A DNA stretch of 64,000 bases. Origin: Acidocella sp. (lineage in GTDB: Bacteria > Pseudomonadota > Alphaproteobacteria > Acetobacterales > Acetobacteraceae). Where the stretch lies: the NCBI GenBank assembly GCA_031291755.1, contig JARLIK010000001.1:78092-142091 (forward strand). The letters are read 5' to 3'. This document shows positions 52,801-60,961 of this stretch, in pieces. The translations under genes were made by a program, and so were the position numbers. Every line of letters starts with the position of its first letter. Within the stretch, counting starts at the first letter, position 1. Below the pieces are notes generated by a model. It was not told the origin of the DNA. It saw only the letters and a program-made list of their open reading frames with translations, and ran no database searches.

Positions 52801-54038
52801 TAAGCGACGGCAGCATGATCGCGATCACCGGGTTCTCGGCGCTCGATGTGGTGCATGGGTTCAGCGGCGGCACGATCAATTTTACCGGCGGCAGCGCTGA
52901 GCTGACCATCAATGACCTCGCGCAGTTCAATGGCACGGTTGCTAATATGCTGGATCATGATGCGATTGACCTGATCGGTGTCGCAGAATCTTTGGTCAGT
53001 TTTACCAATGGCACGGTAACCGCCGGGACGCTGGGGGGTTTTGCCTTGAGCGTGGCGGCGGGCCAGCCGGGGGTACAAATGCTCACCGATGGCCATGGTG
53101 GCACGTTGATCACGCTGGGCGGCGATCTGCCCTGTTTTGCGCGCGGCACCAGGCTGCTGAGCCCGAACGGCTACAAGCCGGTGGAGGATTTCAAGCCCAA
53201 TGACCCGATCATCACCCTGAACGGCGTGCGCCGGAGGGTGTGCTGGGTTGGCTGGCGCACGCTTGATCTGGGTGGCACGCCGGCGGCCAGCCCGGTATGC
53301 TTTGCCGCCGGGGCGCTGGGGCCGGGCGTGCCATCGCGGCCGGTGTATCTCTCGCCCTTGCATGCGGTGTATCTGCAGGGCGTTTTGGTGCCCGCCTGCC
53401 ATCTGGTGAACGGCGCCACCATTACCGAAACAGCGCAGGCGGCGGTGACCTATTATCACATTGAGCTGGACCGGCATGATATTCTGCTGGCGGATGGCAT
53501 GGCGGCGGAGAGCTATCTGGATACCGGCAATCGCGGCGGGCTTTACCATGAGCTTGGCGAGCGCGGCGCTGGCCGGATGGCATGCGCCCCGCTGATCACC
53601 AAGGGCGTGGCGCTGGCCAAAATCCGTCGCAGTTTGCATGACATCGCGCTGCGGGCCGGGTTTTCTCTGACCTATGACACGGGGCTGCGGGGCATCGCCG
53701 GGCAGCAATCGCTGCTGCCGCGCCTTGGCTGGCGGCGCGGGCAGCGGATTGCCGCCTTTGCGATGAGCCGGAGCGCCCACAAGCTGGCTTTGGTAACGCG
53801 CAGCGCCGCCCCCGCCGATACCGACCCGGATTCCGAGGACCGGCGGCAACTGGGCATTTGCCTGGCCAGGCTGCCTGGCCAGACCAGGCTGGGGCAGGGC
53901 TGGTATGAGCAGGCGGCGGCGGATGAGGGGGTCTGGATGGGCGCCAGCGCCGAGCTGAATCTCGCCACACCGCCCCGCCACGGCCTGACACTGGCGCTGG
54001 CGGCGGTGATTCAATCATGGATAGCGCCCTCGCCGTGA
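49833..54038 (+). CDS. very large Hint-domain protein with a repetitive beta-rich N-terminal part
   Basis: A 1401-residue protein. Residues up to about 1095 are low in charge and rich in Gly, Ala, Ser and Thr, with repeating GTLxxAGxxxxAG-type strands, expected to form a beta helix for the cell surface. Residues about 1100-1245 are a Hint_2 domain: LPCFARGTRLLSPNGYKPVEDF (Cys at the splice junction), SPLHAVYLQGVLVPACHLVNG and YYHIELDRHDILLADGMAAESY. The remaining ~155 residues are a tail. Start is doubtful: the frame has only TTG (49833) or GTG (49857) codons, while the nearest ATG (49850) is one base out of frame. Such proteins are common in Acetobacteraceae, probably secreted, function unknown. 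No classical signal peptide. Confidence 0.82.
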   Translation: MVVQTLCPVTNRIDIIAPATMALLGSLASATDPAPLSLVDPSGDVISVTIIAGNSAARLSASSAAGATVSSAGSTLNITGSLVQVNAALASLQDGETAPDTLQIIVSDPALLSAATDVAVNVIPAAGAAFVAPPASLTLASYAVDPISGLLLANPAASALAAAGQGGSESLAVTLSAASGVLLLPGLSMLGGITASGVGTNQIILNFTAAQLAAVNTLLAGLQWAGPAAVTGLSYTARDVPGPLGVAVTSSNITLDVTGAQGAVSAINSGADTAILGVTTLSLGSTLQVSQTVSDIGGIFGAGSVIISPDAALQIPYNQLALSGTSYDFGQLGAASFSEAGTLMVAGGASVAGLVSLGSGALLDFAGTFEAGTGIGTDYVPVLSLAAGAVLTGSGELMAGNFSEAGLISGPGEILTGGGETIVISAGEISGTTLDVAAGGVLVLGPVDPLYGVFSATPLTVASSAVLNFLNDSGAATFTGAYADTLAQTGGVIVMTSPAVFSGTILNFAPGDRLIFPGLNGLTLLDITANNFVAAGTDAQGVTQFFTINTAYPVGASLFVGVDAQGDGEVSLRDASADIFINGLSVTSAAIMAQPGVAQPISGFDVLLRSWSGQSISLTLAVSNGVLSETGGTAAAQITLFAASPTALNADLAALNYTANTGAVADALTISSNSALLPGLNSRVPVVMNNTGGTVTGYFGDAGQVSLFRDDVMTPTQGQAAPGEVVVTGTKDFGSVLMVDGLSGTALLVDGGGNALFDAGANVTLRQNVTIGDTAGAGSLSVLTSNFMVEGNLTLGPTGGMDIAGAMQITGTLFSSPGAAVVVTGSLAAANISNFGTLSAAGGALVSAGTLSDFGDVSILDQAVLNATSLTLAGALNLGGTGTLAVAGAVAQSGTLLVGAGAVVQAASLSQSGGLIDLAGALSLGGTLVSAGTIALAGGTLLAPFVSLLAGATLSGGGVVGQPGGLGSISLLGGDIQASGNLLLADNITLSDGSMIAITGFSALDVVHGFSGGTINFTGGSAELTINDLAQFNGTVANMLDHDAIDLIGVAESLVSFTNGTVTAGTLGGFALSVAAGQPGVQMLTDGHGGTLITLGGDLPCFARGTRLLSPNGYKPVEDFKPNDPIITLNGVRRRVCWVGWRTLDLGGTPAASPVCFAAGALGPGVPSRPVYLSPLHAVYLQGVLVPACHLVNGATITETAQAAVTYYHIELDRHDILLADGMAAESYLDTGNRGGLYHELGERGAGRMACAPLITKGVALAKIRRSLHDIALRAGFSLTYDTGLRGIAGQQSLLPRLGWRRGQRIAAFAMSRSAHKLALVTRSAAPADTDPDSEDRRQLGICLARLPGQTRLGQGWYEQAAADEGVWMGASAELNLATPPRHGLTLALAAVIQSWIAPSP

Positions 54039-54101
54039 GGCGGGCCATTGACTTAAAGGGCCAAGCCTCATAATTGCGCCTCTCGTTGCCGGGAACGTGG
54101 A

Positions 54102-54131
54102 CAGGCGGTGGTCGCCTGCGCCCGCTCTTTT
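54102..54131 (+). terminator. candidate terminator after the Hint gene
   Basis: A 6-bp stem CAGGCG/CGCCTG (54102-54107 with 54113-54118) with a GTGGT loop, followed a few bases later by a T run. It would end the Hint transcript before rpsD. Confidence 0.4.
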
Positions 54132-54192
54132 TGTTTTTTTATAAAGCAAAGGGAGACTACTGGCGGAATTTTAACAAGAAAGGGTATGCGCC

Positions 54193-54807
54193 ATGACCAA
54201 GCGCACTGAGAGTAAGTATAAGATTAACCGCCGTTTAGGCGCTAATTTGTGGGGCCGCGCCAAGTCGCCGGTCAACAAGCGTGAATATGGGCCGGGCCAG
54301 CATGGCCAGCGCCGCAAGAAGCCGTCAGACTACGGCGTGCAGTTGATGGCGAAGCAGAAGCTGAAGGGCTATTACGGCAATATTTCCGAAAAATCCTTCT
54401 ACAAATATTACGAGGAAGCCGTGCGCCGTAAGGGCGACACCTCGGAAAACCTCATCGAGATTCTTGAGCGCCGCCTGGATGCCGTGATCTACCGCATGAA
54501 ATTTGCGGTAACGCCGTTCGCGGCCCGCCAGTTTGTCAGCCACGGCCATGTGACCGTGAACGGCCAGAAGGTGAATATCCCGTCGTTCCTGGTGAAGGAT
54601 GGCGACGAGATCGAAGTGCGCGAAAAATCCAAGCAGATTGCTGTGGTCTTGGACGCTGCCCAGAGCACCGAGCGCGATATTCCGGAATATATGGAAGTTG
54701 ATCATCGCGCCATGAAGGGCAAGTTCCTGCGCGCGCCGAAACTGGCCGATGTACCTTACCCGGTGCAGATGGACCCGAACCTGGTGGTGGAATTCTACTC
54801 CCGTTAA
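54193..54807 (+). CDS. rpsD: 30S ribosomal protein S4
   Basis: A 204-residue primary rRNA-binding protein that nucleates 30S assembly. [27 protein letters not shown] and [29 protein letters not shown] (the S4 fold) are textbook; no zinc cysteines, so it is the zinc-free type. Monocistronic, as in many Alphaproteobacteria, where rpsD is separate from the main ribosomal clusters. Confidence 0.98.
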   Translation: MTKRTESKYKINRRLGANLWGRAKSPVNKREYGPGQHGQRRKKPSDYGVQLMAKQKLKGYYGNISEKSFYKYYEEAVRRKGDTSENLIEILERRLDAVIYRMKFAVTPFAARQFVSHGHVTVNGQKVNIPSFLVKDGDEIEVREKSKQIAVVLDAAQSTERDIPEYMEVDHRAMKGKFLRAPKLADVPYPVQMDPNLVVEFYSR

Positions 54808-54879
54808 TTAACGTTACCTGCTGGGCAACCGGCTGTTACAATCACGGCGCATGGTAAATCTTCAGTATTGGAGGTTTAT

Positions 54880-55275
54880 ATGCGCCGTTTTGTTTTACTG
54901 CCGTTGCTTGCTACTTTGATTATCCCTGGGGTGGCGCTGGCCCAGTCCGCGCCCAACCCGCCGCCCGCCATGCAAGGTTCTACCGGTACGCCGCCTAGCC
55001 CTCCTTCCGGTGCGCCCGGTCAGTGGGGCCATGGCCACATGGCGATGGAGCAAAAAATGCACGACCGGTTTAACGCGGCCAACACCACCCATGACGGGCA
55101 TTTGACGCTGGCGCAGGCCACGGCTGCCGGGTTGAAGCCGGTGGTGAAGCATTTTGCCGAAATTGACACTGCCAAGCGCGGCTATGTCACTTTCAACGAA
55201 GTGCAGGCCTGGCACATGGATGAAATGGCCAAGCGGCTGGAGAAAAAGGCGGCTGAACTGCGGGCGGCTGGATAG
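54880..55275 (+). CDS. exported EF-hand-like protein
   Basis: A 131-residue protein with a signal peptide, MRRFVLLPLLATLIIPGVALA, then a Pro-rich linker. The end carries two EF-hand-like loops: NAANTTHDGHLTLAQA and EIDTAKRGYVTFNEVQAW, the second with incomplete calcium ligands. GGAGG lies six bases before the ATG at 54880. It may bind metal in the periplasm; common among Acetobacteraceae. Confidence 0.8.
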   Translation: MRRFVLLPLLATLIIPGVALAQSAPNPPPAMQGSTGTPPSPPSGAPGQWGHGHMAMEQKMHDRFNAANTTHDGHLTLAQATAAGLKPVVKHFAEIDTAKRGYVTFNEVQAWHMDEMAKRLEKKAAELRAAG

Positions 55276-55283
55276 CTAGCCTG

Positions 55284-55595
55284 TTAATTAGCCGGGGGTA
55301 GCTGGGTTTTACCGGGTGCCGGTTTGGGCGGGTGCTCGGGGTCGCCCACCACGAACATCTGATGCGCAATGTCGCCCAACGTGGGCTCAGCCGCCGGAGT
55401 CCCCGGCGCGGCACTGGAGGTGGCGCCCAGCGCGGTGGCCGCCGTGGTCGGCAGCACGTTCGACATCACCGAATCCTGCCCAAATAAATGCACCACCACG
55501 CCAGACGGCGGCGGGTTTGGTTGCGGGCCGGCCAGGGCGGCGGCGCCAAACCCGGTGGTCATCAGGATTCCAGCCAGCAAGGGGATGAGCTTCAA
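55284..55595 (-). CDS. exported Pro/Ala-rich small protein
   Basis: A 103-residue protein with a signal peptide MKLIPLLAGILMTTGFGAAALA and a Pro-rich mature part (GPQPNPPPSGVVVHLFGQDSVMSNVLP). No known domain. It is convergent with the EF-hand gene, 8 bases apart. Not recognised; function unknown. Confidence 0.6.
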   Translation of the reverse strand: MKLIPLLAGILMTTGFGAAALAGPQPNPPPSGVVVHLFGQDSVMSNVLPTTAATALGATSSAAPGTPAAEPTLGDIAHQMFVVGDPEHPPKPAPGKTQLPPAN

Positions 55596-55702
55596 TTGCA
55601 GTCTCCATTGTATAAGGCGTTATAAGCCGCTTGGCCGCTGTGGTAAAACCAGCGCAAGGATAGGCTCGCAGCACCGCCGATAATCCGCTATATATTGTCC
55701 CA

Positions 55703-56368
55703 ATGAACGTACTTTCACATCGTCCGGGGCGGTTATCCATCGAGGTGGTGTTCGATTTCGTTTGCCCCTGGTGCTACCTTGGCATCCAGCGGCTGGCGTT
55801 TTTGCTGGCACGGCGGCCGGATTTGTCGATCGACCTGACTTGGCGGCCATTTTTGCTGAACCCGGATATGCCGCGGCAGGGCATGTCGCGCACCGATTAC
55901 ATGGTGCGCAAATTCGGCGCCGAGGACCGCGCTAAAAGGCTGTACGCCTCGATTACCGAAATTGCCGCCGCCGAGGGGATCGTATTCAATTTCAGTAATA
56001 TCCGTCGGACCCCCAGCAGCGTGGATGCACACCGGCTGGTGCGCCATATCGCACCACTGGGGATTGCCAACTCGCTGGTGCATCTGATTTTTCGGGCGCA
56101 TTTCATTGAGGGGCTGGATATCGGGAATACTGATATTCTAACCGCCATCGCCGCCGCCCAGGGGCTGGACCCTATCGCGATTCGTAAGTTCCTGACCTCC
56201 GGCGAGGGTATCGAATTCGTGCATGCGGAGAATTTGCATGCGCACCGGCTGGGTATCAACGGCGTGCCGTGCTTCCTGATTGATGGCGATCAGGCGATTG
56301 CTGGGGCCCAGGAACCGGAAGTTTTGGAACGTCTGATCGACCTCGCCGCCTGTACGCCCCGGCTTTAG
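55703..56368 (+). CDS. DsbA-family oxidoreductase (FrnE-like)
   Basis: A 221-residue thioredoxin-fold protein with inserted helices. Active site CPWC in FDFVCPWCYLG and cis-Pro loop GVPCFLIDG. Lacking a signal peptide, it is cytosolic, as in the FrnE branch. It likely acts on thiols, or as a glutathione-linked isomerase. Confidence 0.93.
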   Translation: MNVLSHRPGRLSIEVVFDFVCPWCYLGIQRLAFLLARRPDLSIDLTWRPFLLNPDMPRQGMSRTDYMVRKFGAEDRAKRLYASITEIAAAEGIVFNFSNIRRTPSSVDAHRLVRHIAPLGIANSLVHLIFRAHFIEGLDIGNTDILTAIAAAQGLDPIAIRKFLTSGEGIEFVHAENLHAHRLGINGVPCFLIDGDQAIAGAQEPEVLERLIDLAACTPRL

Positions 56369-56474
56369 TGGCACTCGAAACGCGGCTAGGTTGCTGGTCT
56401 TTAATATCGAGGTTGGCGCACCACATTAACGGGTGCTAATAAATCTTATCTCCTACGATTAAGGACAGGGCGGC

Positions 56475-57479
56475 ATGAAAACTTATATTGGCGCGGTGGC
56501 GGCCTTGGTCCCGATGCTTTTGCTGGGTGAAATTCCGGCAGCGCAAGCGGCGGACCCGCTGAACGACCCTACAAGTATTCTGACGTTACAAACCGAGAAC
56601 GATGCCTATTCGTTACCCGGAACGGACCGTTATTACACCGCAGGGCAGAGCCTGGGATATGTGACACCGACGGGGGATCTGCCGGGGCCGCTTGCCGCCC
56701 TTGGACACGCGGTATTTGGTAGCGGGTCGCAGCGGCTGGAAATTGACCTGCAGCAGGTGATTTACACGCCGGTCGATACACAAGCCTACGACCCCAATCC
56801 GCATGATCGCCCCTATGCCGGGCAACTGGCGCTGCACACCAGCATTATTCAGGATACCGCCAGCACCCGCAGCGTGTTGCAGGCCAGCCTTGGCGTTGTG
56901 GGCCCAGATGCGCTGGGCCAGCCCGTGCAGAACGGGTTTCACGAATTTATCGGGGATACCTCTGCAAAAGGCTGGAGCTATCAACTTCATAACGAGCCGA
57001 CCCTGGATTTCATGGCCAGCCGGACCTGGCGCTACGATCTAGCGAACTTCGACCAGGGCGCGTTGACACTGCAGATGTTGTCGCAGGCGTCGGCACAGGT
57101 GGGCAATACCGAAATTTATGGCCAGGTTGGCAGCATCGTGCGGCTTGGCTCCGGGCTGGATTCAGATTTTGGCCCGTCGGTGATCGGGCCGGTGATGAGC
57201 GGAACCGAGGCCTATACGCCGACCCAGCCATTTGTGTGGTATGTGTTTGGCGGCGTCTCGGGCCGCTTGGTGGCGCATGACATGCTGGTGCAGGGTAATG
57301 ATTTCCAATCCAGCCGGGGTGTTGGGCTGATACCCGCGCAAGGCGATGCCGAGGTGGGGTTGGCGGTGATCCTGTTTGGACTGCGCATCAGCGCTACCGA
57401 AATTTTCACGACCCCTGAATTCCACGGCGCGGCACCGGCGTTCCAATATGGTTCGGTGACCATTTCAGCGCGGTTTTAG
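56475..57479 (+). CDS. lipid A deacylase, LpxR family
   Basis: A 334-residue outer membrane beta barrel. The signal peptide ends near AAQAAD. The LpxR active-site motif LTLQTENDAYS (Asn42, Asp43), DRYYTAGQSLGY, DRPYAG and GWSYQLHNEPTLDF match the enzyme that removes the 3'-acyloxyacyl chain from lipid A with calcium. The final residue is Phe, the usual outer membrane insertion signal. It would alter lipopolysaccharide in the outer leaflet. Confidence 0.88.
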   Translation: MKTYIGAVAALVPMLLLGEIPAAQAADPLNDPTSILTLQTENDAYSLPGTDRYYTAGQSLGYVTPTGDLPGPLAALGHAVFGSGSQRLEIDLQQVIYTPVDTQAYDPNPHDRPYAGQLALHTSIIQDTASTRSVLQASLGVVGPDALGQPVQNGFHEFIGDTSAKGWSYQLHNEPTLDFMASRTWRYDLANFDQGALTLQMLSQASAQVGNTEIYGQVGSIVRLGSGLDSDFGPSVIGPVMSGTEAYTPTQPFVWYVFGGVSGRLVAHDMLVQGNDFQSSRGVGLIPAQGDAEVGLAVILFGLRISATEIFTTPEFHGAAPAFQYGSVTISARF

Positions 57480-57559
57480 ACGCCGACGCTGCCTGCGGGG
57501 CCGCGTTATAACCCGCAATGCGGTTGCGGCGCGGTGGCCCGGCGTGGCAGTATAGGGGC

Positions 57560-58519
57560 ATGGATAGACGGATATTTCTAGCGACAGGTATCGCGGCTTC
57601 GATGCTGCCGATGGCAGCACGGGCCGGGGATTTTGCCAGTTATCTGGCGGGTTTGCAGGCCAGGGCGGCGGCAGCCGGCATTCCGCAGGATATCATTGCG
57701 CAAACCACCGGGACGTTGGTGCCCAATGCCGATGTGCTGCGGCTGGACAAGCACCAGCCTGAATTCACTGAAACCTGGGCAACCTATAGCTCGCATGTGC
57801 TGAACCAGACGCGCGTGGCGGCGGGGCAGGCCAAGGCGGCTGAGGCGGCGAATTTGCTGGCGGCGGTGACCAGCCGGTTTGGCGTGGCCTCGGGCGTGTT
57901 ACTCGGCATTTGGGGGATTGAGACTAATTACGGCAGAACTCAGGGCGATTTTGGCGTGATCGACGCGCTGGTGACGCTGGCCTGGGACCGTGAGAGCTCA
58001 TATTTTGCCGGTGAGGCAATTGCCGCGATGAAGATTATCGCGGGCGGGCAGGCACCGGCGGATAAGCTCATCGGCTCCTATGCTGGGGCGATGGGGCAGC
58101 CGCAATTCATGCCGAGCGTGTATTTATCGACCGCTGTGGCGTTTTCAGGCGATGGCCGTCCGGATATTTGGTCGAGCGATGCTGATACGCTGGCCTCAAT
58201 GGCGAATTATCTGGCGAAAGACGGCTGGCGGCCGGATGAGCCTTCGAGCGAATCGGTATTGGTGCCGCCGAATATCAACCCGGCGATGACTGGCCGGCAG
58301 AATCAACGCACCATTGGGTATTGGACCAGCCGAGGAGTGCAACGTCTGCCGGGGGCGCCGGTGATGAGTAATGAGACTCCGGCGGCGTTGCTGATGCCCG
58401 ACGGCGCTGGCGGGCAGGCGTTTTTGGTGTTCCGGAATTTTAGCGTGATCCGCCGTTATAATCCGTCGGATTTCTACGCGTTGGCGGTGGGAGCACTTGG
58501 CCGCATGGCGTTGTCATGA
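57560..58519 (+). CDS. lytic murein transglycosylase, MltB family
   Basis: A 319-residue muramidase that cleaves peptidoglycan with anhydro product. Signal MDRRIFLATGIAASMLPMAARA; the catalytic Glu is in LGIWGIETNYGRTQG, with GSYAGAMGQPQFMPS. The start at 57560 gives the signal peptide at the N-terminus. It overlaps the RlpA-like gene by 4 bases. Confidence 0.93.
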   Translation: MDRRIFLATGIAASMLPMAARAGDFASYLAGLQARAAAAGIPQDIIAQTTGTLVPNADVLRLDKHQPEFTETWATYSSHVLNQTRVAAGQAKAAEAANLLAAVTSRFGVASGVLLGIWGIETNYGRTQGDFGVIDALVTLAWDRESSYFAGEAIAAMKIIAGGQAPADKLIGSYAGAMGQPQFMPSVYLSTAVAFSGDGRPDIWSSDADTLASMANYLAKDGWRPDEPSSESVLVPPNINPAMTGRQNQRTIGYWTSRGVQRLPGAPVMSNETPAALLMPDGAGGQAFLVFRNFSVIRRYNPSDFYALAVGALGRMALS

Positions 58520-59385
58520 CGCTGAACCGGATAATGGTGGGGCTGTTTGTGGTGTTGTCGGGGTGTGTTCATCGGCCGCCGCCGCCATCGCCGGAGCCGC
58601 CGAAGTTTGTGGTGGGGGATGGTTATCAGTCGCAGGGGGAATGGCTTTATCCGCGGGCATTTGCCAATTATGATGTGACCGGGCTGGCGACGGTCATTAC
58701 CGATCATACCGCGCCCTACACCGCCAATAACGAGACTTACGACCCCGATGCGCTGGCCGCCGCCAGCCCGGTGCTGCAACTGCCGGCCATTGTGACCGTG
58801 ACCAACCTCGAAAATGGTGAGAGCATGGATGTGCGGGTGAATGAGCGCGGGCCGGATGACCCGGGCCGGGTGCTGGCCGTCACACCCAAGGTGGCCAGCC
58901 TGCTGGGGTTTCCGGCAAGCGGGCCGGTGGAGGTTGAGGTGGTGCTGAATAGCCAGCAGACCGATGCTTTGGATGCCACTTTGGGGCAGGGGCCGAAGAT
59001 GAGCGCCGCGCCGGAGGCTGGAATCACCGCGCAGAGCCTGGGGCCACCGGGGGCGGCAGGCAGTGGGGTTACGCAGAATCTGACACCGCAGGACACCGCC
59101 TCCAGCGCGGCTGACCCTGGGCAATTATCAGGCCGGGTGACGGTGACGACCCCAGAGCCGGGGCCGCTGTTTGTGCAGATACCTGGGTTTGGCCGGGCCT
59201 ATGACGCGCACCGGGTGATGAACCAGCTGGGTGGCTTGCCCGCCCGCACCGTGCCGGTGTTTGGCGGCGACCGCACTTTATATGCGATACGCATCGGCCC
59301 CTATGAGAACGTCTCAGATGCTGACGCTGCCTTGCAGCAGGTGTTGCAGGACGGCGTGGCGGGGCCTGAAATCATCGTCCGTTGA
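58516..59385 (+). CDS. RlpA-like lipoprotein with SPOR domain
   Basis: A 289-residue outer membrane lipoprotein: MTLNRIMVGLFVVLSGC is the lipobox signal. Residues about 55-155 are an RlpA double-psi barrel (TVTNLENGESMDVRVNERGPDDPGRVLAV). About 215-289 are a SPOR domain for denuded glycan (PGFGRAYDAHRVMNQLGG, YAIRIGPYENVSDADAALQQV). The WYG-x-x-F-H-G catalytic segment of classical RlpA is missing, and the Asp of VNDRGP is Glu (VNERGP), so transglycosylase activity is doubtful. It overlaps tmk by 4 bases (TTGA). Confidence 0.88.
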   Translation: MTLNRIMVGLFVVLSGCVHRPPPPSPEPPKFVVGDGYQSQGEWLYPRAFANYDVTGLATVITDHTAPYTANNETYDPDALAAASPVLQLPAIVTVTNLENGESMDVRVNERGPDDPGRVLAVTPKVASLLGFPASGPVEVEVVLNSQQTDALDATLGQGPKMSAAPEAGITAQSLGPPGAAGSGVTQNLTPQDTASSAADPGQLSGRVTVTTPEPGPLFVQIPGFGRAYDAHRVMNQLGGLPARTVPVFGGDRTLYAIRIGPYENVSDADAALQQVLQDGVAGPEIIVR

Positions 59386-59999
59386 AAGGCGTTTTTATCA
59401 CGTTTGAGGGCGGCGAGGGGGCGGGTAAATCCACCGTGGCGCGGCGTCTGGCGGCGGCTTTGCAGACGAGCGGACGTGAGGTGGTGCTGACGCGCGAGCC
59501 GGGTGGCACGCCAGGGGCGGAGGCGGTGCGGGGGTTGTTGCTGGACCCGGTGACGCAGTTAACGCCGCTGGCCGATACGCTGCTGCATTTTGCCGCCCGG
59601 GCCGACCATGTGGCGCGGGTGATAAACCCGGCCTTGGCGCGGGGGGCGGTGGTGATTTGCGACCGGTTTTATGATTCCACCATGGCATATCAGGGCTATG
59701 GATTGGGGGTTGATCGGGCCGCGATTGCGGCGCTGATCGGGCTTATGGGATTAAAGCCTGACTTAACATTTGTTCTTGAAGTGTCTCAATTTACAGCAAA
59801 ACAACGGCTGGCCTCGCGGGGCAATGTGGCGGACCGCTATGAGCTGATGGGGCCTGAGGTGATGGCGCGGATTGCCGCCGGGTTTCATGCCATTGCGGTG
59901 GCGGAGCCTGAGCGCTGCGTGCTGGTGGATGCCAACGCAGAGGCTGATGCGGTGTTTGCCGAAGTGGCGGCACTAGTTGCGAAACGGCTGGGATTATGA
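59382..59999 (+). CDS. tmk: thymidylate kinase
   Basis: A 205-residue kinase that makes dTDP from dTMP. P-loop FEGGEGAGKST, then TREPGGTPGAEAVR and CDRFYDSTMAYQGYG. The start is a TTG at 59382, coupled to the RlpA stop; MKGVFITFEGGEGAGK is the normal N-terminus. It overlaps holB by 4 bases. Confidence 0.97.
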   Translation: MKGVFITFEGGEGAGKSTVARRLAAALQTSGREVVLTREPGGTPGAEAVRGLLLDPVTQLTPLADTLLHFAARADHVARVINPALARGAVVICDRFYDSTMAYQGYGLGVDRAAIAALIGLMGLKPDLTFVLEVSQFTAKQRLASRGNVADRYELMGPEVMARIAAGFHAIAVAEPERCVLVDANAEADAVFAEVAALVAKRLGL

Positions 60000-60961
60000 C
60001 GGCGCCACGTGAAAATCCGGAGTTTATTGGTCATCCAGCGGCGGTAGCGGCGTTGCATAGCGCCGCGATGTCGGGTCGGCTGCATCATGCCTGGTTGATT
60101 GGCGGGCAGGTGGGCGTTGGTAAGGCCACCTTGGCGTACCGGTTTGCCCGCTGGCTGCTGGCTGGCGCTACCAGTGCCGATTTATCGGTGCCTACCGGTC
60201 ACCCCGCCTTCAAGCGGGTGGCGGCCAATACCCATTCGGATTTACTCACCATCGAGCGGCGCTTTGATGAGAAGCGCAAGAAGATGCAGAGCGAGATTGT
60301 GGTCGATACGGTGCTGGGGGTGGGGAAATTCCTGCGCCTGACGCCGGGTGAGGGCGGTTGGCGGGTGGTGATTGTGGATGGCGCCGAGGAGATGAACCGC
60401 AACGCCGCCAACGCGCTGCTGAAATTGCTCGAGGAACCGCCGCAACGGGCGATTTTGCTGCTGGTATCCCACGCGCCGGGGCGCTTGCTGCCGACCATCC
60501 GCAGCCGTTGCCGGACGCTGAATTTAGGCCCGCTGGCTGAGCGCGATGTGGTTGCATTGCTGCATGAGCAAGCCCCGGAGTTGAGCAGTGTGGATGCCGC
60601 CCGGGTGGCGCGGTTGAGCGAGGGGAGCATCGGCACCGCGCTGACATTGGCCGCTGAGGATGGGGTAGCGATGGCCGGGCTGGTGGATGAGGCGCTGGCG
60701 GCCCCTTTGGCCCCGGCACGGGCACAGGCGATGGCGGATGCGGTGGCGCGTAGTGAGGATGGCTATGAGGTTTTTATGAATTTGCTGCGCACCGGTCTCG
60801 CCAGCGCCACCCGCCAAGCGGCGCGGGCCAGCCAGCCGAGCTTGGGGCGGGCGGTGGATTTGTGGGAGGGATTTGGCAAGCTCGAACGGGACGTGCAAAA
60901 CCTCAATTTAGATAAGCGTGCCGCGATCATCGTAGCACTGAGCCAACTGCACGGATCATGA
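59996..60961 (+). CDS. holB: DNA polymerase III subunit delta'
   Basis: A 321-residue clamp-loader subunit. LHHAWLIGGQVGVGKATLAYRFA is the P-loop-like motif, RNAANALLKLLEEPPQRAILLLVSHAPGRLLPTIRSRCR is the conserved sensor region. It lacks obvious zinc cysteines. It overlaps metG by 4 bases. Confidence 0.94.
   Translation: MTAPRENPEFIGHPAAVAALHSAAMSGRLHHAWLIGGQVGVGKATLAYRFARWLLAGATSADLSVPTGHPAFKRVAANTHSDLLTIERRFDEKRKKMQSEIVVDTVLGVGKFLRLTPGEGGWRVVIVDGAEEMNRNAANALLKLLEEPPQRAILLLVSHAPGRLLPTIRSRCRTLNLGPLAERDVVALLHEQAPELSSVDAARVARLSEGSIGTALTLAAEDGVAMAGLVDEALAAPLAPARAQAMADAVARSEDGYEVFMNLLRTGLASATRQAARASQPSLGRAVDLWEGFGKLERDVQNLNLDKRAAIIVALSQLHGS

Noticed and set aside
52800..54014. A 404-codon minus-strand frame opposite the Hint gene
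   Set aside because: The plus-strand frame carries a clear Hint domain. The antisense translation is Arg/Gln-rich with no motifs.
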